From: a virus | Virus record (IMG/VR): IMGVR_UViG_3300044712_002217 | Location: 1-54,716 of that record | DNA: 54,716 nt | Strand: one strand, 5' to 3' | Part shown: positions 23,711 through 31,546 of the stretch, piece after piece | Position numbering within the stretch: position 1 is the stretch's first letter | Layout of the letters: each line of letters starts with the position of its first letter | Program-made: the position numbers and the translations under genes | The notes under the pieces: generated by a model | Told to the model about the DNA's origin: nothing | Seen by the model: only the letters and a program-made list of their open reading frames with translations | The model's database searches: none

Positions 23711-24334
23711 TTAAGGCTGGTTTTTGCTTAAAAAATCCTCCCAACTATCCCAACCCTGACGGGTGTAAAAAATAGAGGGGTGGGTTGGGATATCATTTGG
23801 GATTAACCCCAAACGTACATGCTTATACCAGTCAGATTCATTTTGAATTTTATAAGGTTTTATAAAAGCCTTAGCCTCCATGAAAGTTTTAAGTTTGGTT
23901 TCCAATTTTCGTGGTGTTTTGTGTTCCAATTCTGGATCTGGCTTTGAAAAAAATGTTTTCCAACCTTCCCACCCCTTATCCCGATAAACGTATTGGGGCT
24001 TTGTGGGTAATTTAGGGTGCAATCGCTTGAACTTCAAATATTCCCTGGTCGATTTAAAGCCCTGATCTCTAACTAATTTTTCAGCATCTGCGTATGACAT
24101 GTGCACTATTTTTGGGGGGATTCCCACAAAATCAGTGTAAGAAATCCACCCAGAATGTTGATATTGCCTGTCGGGTCGTCTTGGCACTTGAGGTGGTATC
24201 AAATTATTTAAAAAGGCGTCTTGCATTTGCATATAGCTCTTAAATTTGCAAGAATGTACATACTTCCTTGAGGTTTCAAAATCCCAAAACTCTTTTTTGA
24301 TAAATTTTCCGTCTAACCCTTTTTTATGTTTCAT
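23711..24334 (-). CDS. Protein of three integrase-type (PHINT_rpt-like) repeats
   Basis: A 207-aa protein built of three ~60-residue units, each with a helix, a second helix, then P..P...Y...GW..W..F: PRRPDRQYQHSGWISYTDF, PTKPQYVYRDKGWEGWKTF and PTHPSIFYTRQGWDSWEDF. The unit matches what I recall of the phage-integrase repeat (PF14882), found N-terminal in some integrases and presumed to bind DNA. No catalytic domain is present. It is the last of three repeat-protein genes in a row. A role in DNA binding or recombination accessory function is inferred. Confidence 0.7.
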   Translation of the reverse strand: MKHKKGLDGKFIKKEFWDFETSRKYVHSCKFKSYMQMQDAFLNNLIPPQVPRRPDRQYQHSGWISYTDFVGIPPKIVHMSYADAEKLVRDQGFKSTREYLKFKRLHPKLPTKPQYVYRDKGWEGWKTFFSKPDPELEHKTPRKLETKLKTFMEAKAFIKPYKIQNESDWYKHVRLGLIPNDIPTHPSIFYTRQGWDSWEDFLSKNQP

Positions 24335-24339
24335 TTAAA

Positions 24340-25164
24340 TTATCTTACTTTCCCAAAATAATCACCCCAACATATCCATCCTTTGTCTTTGTAAACCAAA
24401 TCAGGGTGAGAGGGTAGGCCAAGCTCCATTCTTTTTGCGGGGGTAAGCTTTAGGTACTCGGCTCGTGTTACAATACCCAATTCTTTAACTATTTCTTTAG
24501 CTTTTTCAAATGTAGTAAAAACAACTATATACCTTAGATCTTTTCTCCCATAGAAATCGGGATTGCTTACCCACCCTTTATTTTTATAAACAAGCCTAGG
24601 GTTACAAGGTAAACCAAGCTGTTCTCTTTCTTCTTTCGAAAGCTTTTGATATTCCCTCTCATATTTAATGCCAAGCTTTTTAACAAGCAGCCTCGCCTCC
24701 TCAAAAGAAATAATCTTTGTGCCATTGTTTCTTAAAAAATGGGCCCAACCCTCCCACCCTTTGTCTTTATAACTCTTCTCAGGGTGAGTGGGTAGTTTAA
24801 GAGAAAATCTAAGCTTTTTATCCATAGCCCTATAGCCACTTGAGGCTTTAATACCTTGAGCCTTGACAATATTTTTCGCTTCGGAAAAGCTTACAAAATT
24901 ATCTATTTTGTATTTTTCGCCCTCTTTAGACGTCCCTAAAAACACAGGCCAACCTTCCCACCCTTTGTCCGCATACATTCTGTGGGGACACGCGGGGAGT
25001 TTTAGAGAGAGTCTAAATTTTTTATCCATAGCTTTATATTCCCTTGAGGTTTTAATACCTTGAGTCTTGATAATTTTTTTAGCGTCTAGGTAGCTTACCC
25101 ATACAGTTTTTCGCAGGGGCTGTTTTCCATAAATCACGCTCAAATCGTAAAGCGATAAATACAT
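24340..25164 (-). CDS. Protein of four integrase-type (PHINT_rpt-like) repeats
   Basis: A 274-aa protein with four units. Each begins with F/Y..AK.IVK..GIK....Y and ends with LP..P...Y.DKGW.GW..F: PACPHRMYADKGWEGWPVF, PTHPEKSYKDKGWEGWAHF, PCNPRLVYKNKGWVSNPDF (second Trp replaced by Asn) and PSHPDLVYKDKGWICWGDY. Units 1 and 2 are closer to units in the 25168 gene than to units 3 and 4, pointing to duplication of two-unit blocks. Basic throughout. No enzymatic domain. Confidence 0.72.
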   Translation of the reverse strand: MYLSLYDLSVIYGKQPLRKTVWVSYLDAKKIIKTQGIKTSREYKAMDKKFRLSLKLPACPHRMYADKGWEGWPVFLGTSKEGEKYKIDNFVSFSEAKNIVKAQGIKASSGYRAMDKKLRFSLKLPTHPEKSYKDKGWEGWAHFLRNNGTKIISFEEARLLVKKLGIKYEREYQKLSKEEREQLGLPCNPRLVYKNKGWVSNPDFYGRKDLRYIVVFTTFEKAKEIVKELGIVTRAEYLKLTPAKRMELGLPSHPDLVYKDKGWICWGDYFGKVR

Positions 25165-25167
25165 ATC

Positions 25168-26031
25168 TTAATCCTTTCTTGTTCTAAATTTCTTTCTTAT
25201 GCGCCCAAAATAATCATCCCAACCAGCCCATCCCTTTTTCTTATAATATTTTTGAAGAGATGAGGGTAGGCCAAGTTTACTTCTTAATTCAAGAGGCAAG
25301 ATTTTATATTTCAGATAACATTTAAGCCCCAGCTCCTTAACACTTTCTTTAGCCTTAAAAATGTGTGCAAGCGAATTATCAGCTCTGAGGTCTTCCCTCC
25401 CAAAGAAGTGTGGCCAACCTTCCCACCCTTTTTCCTTATAGCGTTGTCCGGGATTCGAAGGCAATCCATAGTGTCTCTTTTTTTCTGAAGATAATTCTTT
25501 ATACTCGGCTATAGTTTCAACGCCAAGCTCTTTAACTAGTTGTCTTGCTTCATAAAATGAAATAAGTTTTGCACTTAAACCCCGTGTTCCAGAGCTTTCA
25601 AAAAAATGAGTCCAACTTTTCCAACCTTTGTCTCTATAAAAACTATCAGGATTTGAAGGTAAGTTTAGCAAAAGCCTGTGTTCTTTATCCATTGATCTAA
25701 ACTCTCTTGTGTTTTTTATCCCTAAGCCCTTGAGTATATCTTTCGCTTTATTAAAACTTACAAAATTATCAATTTTGTATTTGTCCCCGGCCTTCACAAC
25801 CCCTAAAAAAACAGGCCAACCTTCCCACCCTTCATCCCTATAAAGATTAGAAGGGTCTGCTGGGAGCTTTAAGAAACGCCTAATTTCTTTAGCAATTAAT
25901 TCATAGTCTGCGACAGATTTTAAATTTAAACCTTTGACAATTTTTTTAGCCTCTGAATAGCTTAGCCAATCGCGCGTCCGCCTAGTTTTTTTTTCAATTA
26001 CAAAGGTTGGATCTTCTTTTAATCGATTCAT
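25168..26031 (-). CDS. Protein of four integrase-type (PHINT_rpt-like) repeats
   Basis: A 287-aa protein with four units: PADPSNLYRDEGWEGWPVF, PSNPDSFYRDKGWKSWTHF, PSNPGQRYKEKGWEGWPHF and PSSLQKYYKKKGWAGWDDY (the last lost the second Pro). The linker GVVKAGDKYKIDNFVSF after unit 1 has a close copy after unit 1 of the 24340 protein (GTSKEGEKYKIDNFVSF), so the two genes are recent duplicates. The C-terminus is very basic (RIRKKFRTRKD). First of the three repeat genes. Confidence 0.72.
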   Translation of the reverse strand: MNRLKEDPTFVIEKKTRRTRDWLSYSEAKKIVKGLNLKSVADYELIAKEIRRFLKLPADPSNLYRDEGWEGWPVFLGVVKAGDKYKIDNFVSFNKAKDILKGLGIKNTREFRSMDKEHRLLLNLPSNPDSFYRDKGWKSWTHFFESSGTRGLSAKLISFYEARQLVKELGVETIAEYKELSSEKKRHYGLPSNPGQRYKEKGWEGWPHFFGREDLRADNSLAHIFKAKESVKELGLKCYLKYKILPLELRSKLGLPSSLQKYYKKKGWAGWDDYFGRIRKKFRTRKD

Positions 26032-26035
26032 ATTT

Positions 26036-26746
26036 TTAAACCTTTCGTTTTGACTTATCTTGCGCTAACTTCCGCGTTGAAAAACTTAAATTTGTACCTC
26101 TCGTTAAATCAAACTCAACCTTGGCATTAAAACTAAAGATCCACTTCAAAACCCTAACCAACTGACCTAAGGTTTCAATTCTAAACTGCTTTCCAAAAAC
26201 TTTTGTCTTTCGTGCAAACTTTAATACTTTTACAATATTTTTTGCAGTCTGAGAACGCGAAAACAACCCAGGGTTATTCACCCCCATCACCACCAGCATC
26301 TCCTTTAGGGTTGGTTCTTTCCCCCCTACGCAATTCAAATAAAAGGCAATCCCCTTGACCCAGCTTAATAAAGGCACAGCCCATTGCCTAGAGTGTTCAA
26401 AAATTGTATCTGTAAAGCCATTAAACCTATGCATTGGTTTTTCGAACCCAGGCAAGCATCTAAAAAACGGATATTCGAACGTTGTTAAAGTAATATCTGC
26501 CATAATTGACTCACAACCACAGATTGGGCAGTGCATGCCTGAATACCAGCGCGCATAATTTAACAAATTATAGAAATGAAGTGGGAAATGTTCGTAAAAC
26601 ACAAACGCATCATCAATTGGAATTGCGTTCGCATCAATCGTGTCTCCTGTTACTTTCCATATGTTGTTGTCGAGTTCGCGTAACCTTGGGGGAAACCCCC
26701 CTAAGGTTTCATGTTCCGACTGTTTCGCAATATATTCTTTTTCCAA
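26036..26746 (-). CDS. Hypothetical protein with a CPICGC motif
   Basis: A 236-aa protein. HCPICGCES near residue 72 suggests one half of a zinc-binding knuckle; a second clear pair is missing (a Cys occurs at FFRCLPG). An aromatic N-terminal half (YEHFPLHFYNLLNYARWYS) is followed by a helical basic C-terminus (STRKLAQDKSKRKV). It follows the 26759 gene closely and precedes the repeat-protein genes. Possibly a nucleic-acid-associated regulator; unproven. Confidence 0.62.
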   Translation of the reverse strand: MEKEYIAKQSEHETLGGFPPRLRELDNNIWKVTGDTIDANAIPIDDAFVFYEHFPLHFYNLLNYARWYSGMHCPICGCESIMADITLTTFEYPFFRCLPGFEKPMHRFNGFTDTIFEHSRQWAVPLLSWVKGIAFYLNCVGGKEPTLKEMLVVMGVNNPGLFSRSQTAKNIVKVLKFARKTKVFGKQFRIETLGQLVRVLKWIFSFNAKVEFDLTRGTNLSFSTRKLAQDKSKRKV

Positions 26747-26758
26747 TTTCTGTTGCCC

Positions 26759-27274
26759 CTAGTTTAAAATTTCTATTTCTTTAGTATCGTTGAATAAATG
26801 CACCAACCTATCGATTAGCGGCACGCATTTTTTTACGAACTCCTTAATCAACCGCGTATCCAAAATATCTGTAGCCGTAGGTTTGGCATACAAATACGTA
26901 TGCTCCGTTGAAAACTTTGCAAACATGTAAGGGTTCAAAATCCAAATTTTCACAAACAACATAGCCAACCTATCGAATTTCAAAATATATTCTTCGTCTG
27001 TGCTTGAATTCATGTCGAGTTGTGCAAACTTTAGAACGATCCCCTTTAAAAACCCCATGCGCAAATTGTCTTCAATCGCGAGATCATAAAATAAGGTTCT
27101 AACATTCTCAACCATTTGCTGACGAACCTTTGGGCTGTAATGATATGATTGCCGCTCCGTAAACGTTTCGATCGCCATGCATTTAAAATCTAACTCCATT
27201 CTGTTAAAATCTTCGGCAACGTAAGGTTGTCCAAATTCATTCGTATATTGTTTTTTTGCGTATCCCATTTTCAA
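26759..27274 (-). CDS. Hypothetical helical protein, 171 aa
   Basis: A soluble, mostly helical protein beginning MKMGYAKKQYTNEFGQPYVAE. Long amphipathic stretches (LIKEFVKKCVPLIDRLVHLF) near the C-terminus could mediate oligomerisation. It is expressed leftward in the accessory operon. No known motif is seen. Confidence 0.62.
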   Translation of the reverse strand: MKMGYAKKQYTNEFGQPYVAEDFNRMELDFKCMAIETFTERQSYHYSPKVRQQMVENVRTLFYDLAIEDNLRMGFLKGIVLKFAQLDMNSSTDEEYILKFDRLAMLFVKIWILNPYMFAKFSTEHTYLYAKPTATDILDTRLIKEFVKKCVPLIDRLVHLFNDTKEIEILN

Positions 27275-27284
27275 ATTCCTTTCA

Positions 27285-27719
27285 TTAAGTGTTATATATC
27301 AAAATTAACTCTTCCAACTGCTCAACAAAATATCCCTCAGGCAGTACAAGGCTTCCTTTAAATTTTTCGCATAAAAACGAGGTTTCGCACTCAGAATTGA
27401 TATCAAATATCAATACAAATCTCTTGTTGTCTTGGCGCGACTTTTCCTCGTCCATTCTTTGTTTTAAAATATTTGAAATAAATACCAAAACTTCTCGTGC
27501 CACAACTGCCTTAGAGACATTTCGAATTATTTCCAAGAGATAGTAGGCACAGCGGTAGTTTGCCCCTTCTGGGTTAACCTCACTTATATAGTTCTTTACC
27601 CTTTCCTTTACTCCTTCAGGCGTATCCCCCAAAATATCAAGGGATGGCACGGGAACGTCGCCAGCTTTCTTGCACAGAGCATCGGCAAACTCAGTTAATA
27701 AATGTTTGGGAGCTTTCAT
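27285..27719 (-). CDS. Hypothetical helical protein, 144 aa
   Basis: Starts MKAPKHLLTEFADALCKKAG. The helical first two-thirds are followed by a short alternating segment (KRFVLIFDINSECE) and a helical end. It has the appearance of a small regulatory or inhibitor protein but I recognise no family. It is four bases downstream of the duplicated 27724 gene. Confidence 0.62.
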   Translation of the reverse strand: MKAPKHLLTEFADALCKKAGDVPVPSLDILGDTPEGVKERVKNYISEVNPEGANYRCAYYLLEIIRNVSKAVVAREVLVFISNILKQRMDEEKSRQDNKRFVLIFDINSECETSFLCEKFKGSLVLPEGYFVEQLEELILIYNT

Positions 27720-27723
27720 TCCT

Positions 27724-28797
27724 TTAATCCCCTTGCCAAATTATTTGTGTGCAAAACGAGACTGCATTTTTTTGCTTATCAACCGCAAGACGAGCATAGT
27801 TAGGATAAGTTTCTTGCAGCTGTTTTACAAAGCTATCGATATCCACAATACCTGGCTCAAAGGCAAAGGTAATGCAAAAGTCCTCGGGAACATTTACGCA
27901 ACAGGAGAAAAAATCAGCCATTTGCGCCACGCAAATTTGAATTAATTTCGTTTGATCAATCTTATTTTTATTGATAAACATGTGGTTTCTGTTTTCCCAC
28001 CCGCCACGTCGAACCTCTACATATGAGAAGTCATATTCGTTTAATGTAACGGGCGTCCCAAGCGTTTTATCCCAATATAACCACCTAAAGGAATGATCTT
28101 CCTTATCCCACATATATCCATTCTCTAACTCTTTGTGAGACTCAAGAACAGTAAACACCAAATGACACATGGTCTTTCGTTTATTGAGATGTGTCGCAAT
28201 ATCTTGAATGTACCGCCATGCAATGTTTTTGTGCTTTTCAAGCGTGTAAAACGATACTGTGTTTTTAAAAACCTCAACTCTGAAAAAAGAATAAGAATAA
28301 TTCTTTTGCTGAACATGTGTAACAAAATCCTGTATATTTACAAGATTTTGGTCAAAGGCAAACGTTATACAATAGTTGGGACGCTTTAGAACTTTGTCCA
28401 TAACTTTACCGTTCTTTTTTACAAGTCCTGGAGCAAAAAACTTACTGTCAATAAAAAACTTGAATTCATCTACCAAAATATCAAAGAGCTTGGCTTGATC
28501 AATTTTATCTTTATTTATGGACACTGTATGATTCCATTGCAACCCAGCGTGACACTTAGCCCCAAAGTATTCATACTTACCTTTGTGAAGTTCAAAAGGG
28601 TATCCATTTTTAGTCCACTTAACTTTAGGCGAGCAATCGACCCCTTCGATTTCAAAGCCATTTTCCAGCTCTAGGTCAGAGTTTAGCACGGTTACCACAA
28701 AGTGGTCACCTGGCGCTAATGCATTAAAGCCACGGTTAATTGATGCAACAACATTTCGTGTTCTGTTTTGGTATAGTTCTTTGTTTTCTGCGGTCAT
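27724..28797 (-). CDS. Tandem-duplicated two-domain member of the (F/Y)C-I-T/S family
   Basis: A 357-aa protein with two copies of one domain. Copy 1 has NHTVSINKDKIDQAKLFDI then YCITFAFDQNLVNIQDFV; copy 2 has NHMFINKNKIDQTKLIQI then FCITFAFEPGIVDIDSFV. Each copy opens with a strand like HFVVTVLNSDLELENG or HLVFTVLESHKELENG. The same core (FCFSIS..., then a I.DI..F helix and a final strand) occurs singly in the next three genes upstream. A beta-alpha-beta fold with a conserved Cys is likely. Function unknown. Confidence 0.72.
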   Translation of the reverse strand: MTAENKELYQNRTRNVVASINRGFNALAPGDHFVVTVLNSDLELENGFEIEGVDCSPKVKWTKNGYPFELHKGKYEYFGAKCHAGLQWNHTVSINKDKIDQAKLFDILVDEFKFFIDSKFFAPGLVKKNGKVMDKVLKRPNYCITFAFDQNLVNIQDFVTHVQQKNYSYSFFRVEVFKNTVSFYTLEKHKNIAWRYIQDIATHLNKRKTMCHLVFTVLESHKELENGYMWDKEDHSFRWLYWDKTLGTPVTLNEYDFSYVEVRRGGWENRNHMFINKNKIDQTKLIQICVAQMADFFSCCVNVPEDFCITFAFEPGIVDIDSFVKQLQETYPNYARLAVDKQKNAVSFCTQIIWQGD

Positions 28798-28845
28798 TTT
28801 TCTAGTCTCCTTTTGATTGAATTAATTTGTTTATCTTTGTGCTGG

Positions 28846-29343
28846 CTATACCAGCACGTTGCTGAACATTGAAAGTGTGCCATTCCACTTAGTGTAAAAA
28901 AAGTTGAAATTCAACATTTCCTGCGCCGCAAGACAATCCGAGATGTCAGCAATATTTATCTTGGTATCCTCAACAGAGATCGAGAAACAAAATTGATCAA
29001 AGTTTTCATTCTCCATTATTAATTGCTCTATTGTGAAACGTATGTTTGCAATTAACGTCTCAAGATCTATATCTTCGCTTACGAGAAATCTAACCAAGGT
29101 TGTGAGGCTTGTAGCATCGGCAGTTTTACCATCATTTGTATATACCAGGTGATGTACCCAATTTAACTCAGTCTCAATAATTTCTAGGGTTTTTTGTGGT
29201 TGTTTTTCCACCCCTTCAATGCCGATAACTATATGGCGATAGGATTCATTGTTTAGTTCACTGAGTTTGACTGCGGCATATTTAACTGCCTGTATTGCTC
29301 TAAACTCAGCTTCTAGTGCTTTATCTTTTTCAACGGTATTCAT
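28846..29343 (-). CDS. Single-domain member of the (F/Y)C-I-S family
   Basis: A 165-aa protein starting MNTVEKDKALEAEF. Motifs in order: RHIVIGIEGVEK (strand), LNWVHHLVY, IDLETLIANIRFTIEQLI (helix), FCFSISVEDTKINIADI, FFYTKWNGTLSMFSNVL. It aligns in this order with the 29372 and 29991 products and with each half of the 27724 product. CTCC-type ribosome-binding sequence (GGAG on the minus strand) precedes the ATG. Confidence 0.73.
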   Translation of the reverse strand: MNTVEKDKALEAEFRAIQAVKYAAVKLSELNNESYRHIVIGIEGVEKQPQKTLEIIETELNWVHHLVYTNDGKTADATSLTTLVRFLVSEDIDLETLIANIRFTIEQLIMENENFDQFCFSISVEDTKINIADISDCLAAQEMLNFNFFYTKWNGTLSMFSNVLV

Positions 29344-29350
29344 ATCTATT

Positions 29351-29379
29351 CTCCTTTTGGGTTGGTGTATGTTAACGTT
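29351..29379. repeat. 29-base intergenic direct repeat, copy 1
   Basis: The stretch from CTCCTTTTGGG to GTTAACGTT is identical at 29964-29992. Each copy carries the ribosome binding site for the downstream gene and touches the stop codon of the upstream one. It marks a recent tandem gene duplication. Confidence 0.85.
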
Positions 29380-29956
29380 TTGCCTTTTTTCTTAAGTCTC
29401 TTGCTTTAATTCTTTTTGGTGTTAGGTGGTTTCTATACAGGTAAAGAACACCACCACTATAGTCGTTAAAAAAGAAGGCGGTCTCAAACAATCCATGTTT
29501 AACAAGGTAGTTCCCAATATCCGCAATGCTATGATTCAGGCCTTTAGTAGAGATTGAAATACAATAGTGATTATAATCATTCCTCGAAAGTACTTCGTTA
29601 AGTTTTGAACCCAAGTTAATCACTATTGACTGAAGGTCAATCTCAGGGTTCGCTGCAAGGTCAATCTCAGTAGTATAACTAAGTGAATCTTTGAAATGAT
29701 GATGGTCGTGGAAAATATTGTTATATACTTCCCCAAATACACTGTGGTTTACCCACCCTGTTTCTCTGTTTAATTCATTTGTCTGCTCCCTGCATTTTAC
29801 TTCTTCTTTACCCTCAATATAAAACGCAACGTGACGAAAGCCCCCGCAGAAAAATGATTTTTCATAAGATAGTTGACTTAGCCGCAGAGCAGCAAAGTTA
29901 ACAATTTGGCGCGTGCGTGTTGTAATTTCAGTTTCTAATTTTTCAACGCTATTCAT
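29372..29956 (-). CDS. Single-domain member of the (F/Y)C-I-S family
   Basis: A 194-aa protein starting MNSVEKLETEITTRTR. Motifs: RHVAFYIEGKEE, TGWVNHSVF, IDLQSIVINLGSKLNEVL, YCISISTKGLNHSIADI, FFFNDYSGGVLYLYRN, then a very basic tail (KRIKARDLRKKAKR) absent from the siblings. It lies between two copies of a 29-base identical intergenic sequence. Confidence 0.73.
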   Translation of the reverse strand: MNSVEKLETEITTRTRQIVNFAALRLSQLSYEKSFFCGGFRHVAFYIEGKEEVKCREQTNELNRETGWVNHSVFGEVYNNIFHDHHHFKDSLSYTTEIDLAANPEIDLQSIVINLGSKLNEVLSRNDYNHYCISISTKGLNHSIADIGNYLVKHGLFETAFFFNDYSGGVLYLYRNHLTPKRIKARDLRKKAKR

Positions 29957-29963
29957 TTCTAGT

Positions 29964-29992
29964 CTCCTTTTGGGTTGGTGTATGTTAACGTT
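29964..29992. repeat. 29-base intergenic direct repeat, copy 2
   Basis: Identical to 29351-29379; lies between the 29991 and 29372 genes. Confidence 0.85.
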
Positions 29993-30542
29993 ATGCTACT
30001 TTTTTCTTGGCTTCCAATGCATTACTAAGCATGTAAAGAGTATTTTCACTGTAGTTGTGAAAAGTGTGATAGGTTAAAAACGTTCCATTTGTAAAAATAT
30101 AATTACAAATATCGGTAATATCAATTTTGCAATTCTTAACTGAGATCGAGAAACAAAATGGGATGTCACCACCTTGAAGAGCCAGATCTTTAAGAGTTTC
30201 GCGTAAGTTTGTCAGCAACGTTTCAATATCTTTCTTTCGGTTAACTAAGAAGGTAATCTCTGTAGCTAAAATTACAGAACCACTCAATTGATTTTCTTCA
30301 TTGCTAACACGACTCAATAGATCGGCAAAAACGCTATCCTTATCCAATTTTGTCTCAGATGTAACAACGCCCAAGGATGAGTCTTTGCAATCCAATCCTT
30401 TTTTCCATTCGATGTTAAATGCAATATGGTGATAGGTTGCAGACGGAAAACCATTTAAAGAGCTTATACGCTTAGCTGCAACGTTAACTTCTCCTATTGT
30501 CTCTTCAGTGATTTGGTAGTTATTTTTTTCAACTGTATTCAT
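29991..30542 (-). CDS. Single-domain member of the (F/Y)C-I-S family
   Basis: A 183-aa protein from the ATG at 30542 (MNTVEKNNYQITEE), which has AGGAGAAAAG upstream; the frame from 30572 lacks such a site and its siblings also start MNTVEK or MNSVEK. Motifs: YHHIAFNIEWKKG, KDIETLLTNLRETLKDLA, FCFSISVKNCKIDITDI, FHNYSENTLYMLSNAL. It is the first gene of the 30.5-22 kb leftward accessory series, directly behind a strong promoter. Confidence 0.75.
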   Translation of the reverse strand: MNTVEKNNYQITEETIGEVNVAAKRISSLNGFPSATYHHIAFNIEWKKGLDCKDSSLGVVTSETKLDKDSVFADLLSRVSNEENQLSGSVILATEITFLVNRKKDIETLLTNLRETLKDLALQGGDIPFCFSISVKNCKIDITDICNYIFTNGTFLTYHTFHNYSENTLYMLSNALEAKKKVA

Positions 30543-30587
30543 ATCTTTTCTCCTGTTTGATGTTTGAAACATATTGTCTTCATAATT

Positions 30588-30616
30588 AAAGTAACACCAT
30601 TAAAAGCTATAGTCAA
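30588..30616 (-). promoter_or_regulatory. Promoter for the leftward accessory operon
   Basis: On the minus strand TTGACT (complement of 30611-30616) and TACTTT (complement of 30588-30593) are 17 bases apart, about 45 bases before the start at 30542. Confidence 0.6.
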
Positions 30617-30830
30617 AATATATTTTAAGAAATATGCATATTTTCAAAAATAAATCCATATCTGTGGTTTTCCTGCAACAGCCAATTCCTTGCCAAATTC
30701 AATATAGACCCTTTCGTTCCGCCCCCTCCACCTGTACACAATTTCCACAAACCGATGTTAATTCACTTTCGCCCAATGGTTCAGCACCTTTTTTGATGAG
30801 ATTCTAATTCAACACAAAACGGCTTTTTGG

Positions 30831-31046
30831 TCATGAGAGTTTGTATATACGAATTCGCGGCGGGGCGGCTATAAAATGGTGCAAATCAATTTGCACCCAT
30901 CCATTATCTTCTTGAAATGCTTTCCAAGGCATTATATAACCAGAACTGACCGCGCGCGTGGGTTGTATATTTCCCTGAATTCCATCCCTAGGGGTTACTA
31001 AGTAGGGGCGTGTGCGATCGTGGCTTGGGTTGGTTGGATCTACCAA
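30831..31046 (-). CDS. Doubtful small open frame, 71 aa
   Basis: Starts MVDPTNPSHDRTRPYLVTPR and has a plausible protein composition (PWKAFQEDNGWVQIDLHHF), but there is no convincing ribosome binding site and its start codon falls in a hairpin. It could be a remnant of a larger acquired gene. Listed because the surrounding 465 bases have no other explanation. Confidence 0.25.
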   Translation of the reverse strand: MVDPTNPSHDRTRPYLVTPRDGIQGNIQPTRAVSSGYIMPWKAFQEDNGWVQIDLHHFIAAPPRIRIYKLS

Positions 31047-31049
31047 CCC
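31027..31049 (+). terminator. Hairpin upstream of the DUF29 gene
   Basis: GGGTTGGT (31027-31034), seven bases, ACCAACCC (31042-31049), then TTATCTTT. It could be a weak terminator or leader hairpin controlling the gene at 31082. Confidence 0.45.
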
Positions 31050-31081
31050 TTATCTTTAATTTCTGAAAGGCTGTTACTCTA

Positions 31082-31546
31082 ATGACTGACAAGACTCTTT
31101 ATGACTCAGACTATCATCTGTGGATTCAAGAAAATATCCATGCTTTAGAGAGTCGTGATATTTCTAAAGTTGATATCCCAAACTTACTTACCGAGATTCG
31201 AAAGCTTGAGAATGCTGAAGTACAAGAACTTAAAAAACTCCTCATGCGCTTGATGGCTAACCTACTCTCATGGTCAACTAAAAGTAGTTACAGAACCCCC
31301 GCTTGGGCTGATATGATTTTTGATTTGAGAAAAGTTATCAACTCTATCTTAAAGGTTAGTCCATCGTTCAAGAATGAATTATTAAACTTTTGCAACGAGA
31401 CTTACCCTGGTGCTTTATATATTGCATGTAATATGTGTGATCTAAACAATAGTGCTTTCCCTAAAACCCTTCAGATGTCTGTCTTTGAACTTCTGAAATA
31501 TGACTTTTCTAAAAACATTGATGAAATTAACATTCCTATTGTTTAA
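31082..31546 (+). CDS. DUF29 family protein
   Basis: A 154-aa protein with the DUF29 pattern: YDSDYHLWIQENIHALESRD (about 7-26), IPNLLTEIRKLENAEVQELK (helix), LMRLMANLLSWSTK and a helical remainder. DUF29 proteins are common in bacterial chromosomes and mobile elements, with no established function. It is the only rightward gene in the 22-54 kb stretch and stands in a GC-shifted pocket, so it is probably cargo rather than a virion gene. GAAAGG lies upstream. It ends 11 bases inside the opposite-strand extended frame of the 31650 gene. Confidence 0.8.
   Translation: MTDKTLYDSDYHLWIQENIHALESRDISKVDIPNLLTEIRKLENAEVQELKKLLMRLMANLLSWSTKSSYRTPAWADMIFDLRKVINSILKVSPSFKNELLNFCNETYPGALYIACNMCDLNNSAFPKTLQMSVFELLKYDFSKNIDEINIPIV

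Larger units (their letters stand above)
30617..31081. other. Mostly non-coding spacer before the DUF29 gene
   Basis: About 465 bases, unusually GC-rich and C-rich for this genome on the + strand between 30715 and 31050 (CCGCCCCCTCCACC at about 30721). Apart from a doubtful short frame and one hairpin, I see no gene, tRNA or repeat in it. Its composition suggests recent acquisition together with the DUF29 gene. Confidence 0.5.

Noticed and set aside
24340-26031. CRISPR-like or DNA-level tandem repeat
   Set aside because: The repetition is at protein level with divergent codons; no short identical repeats with spacers are seen.
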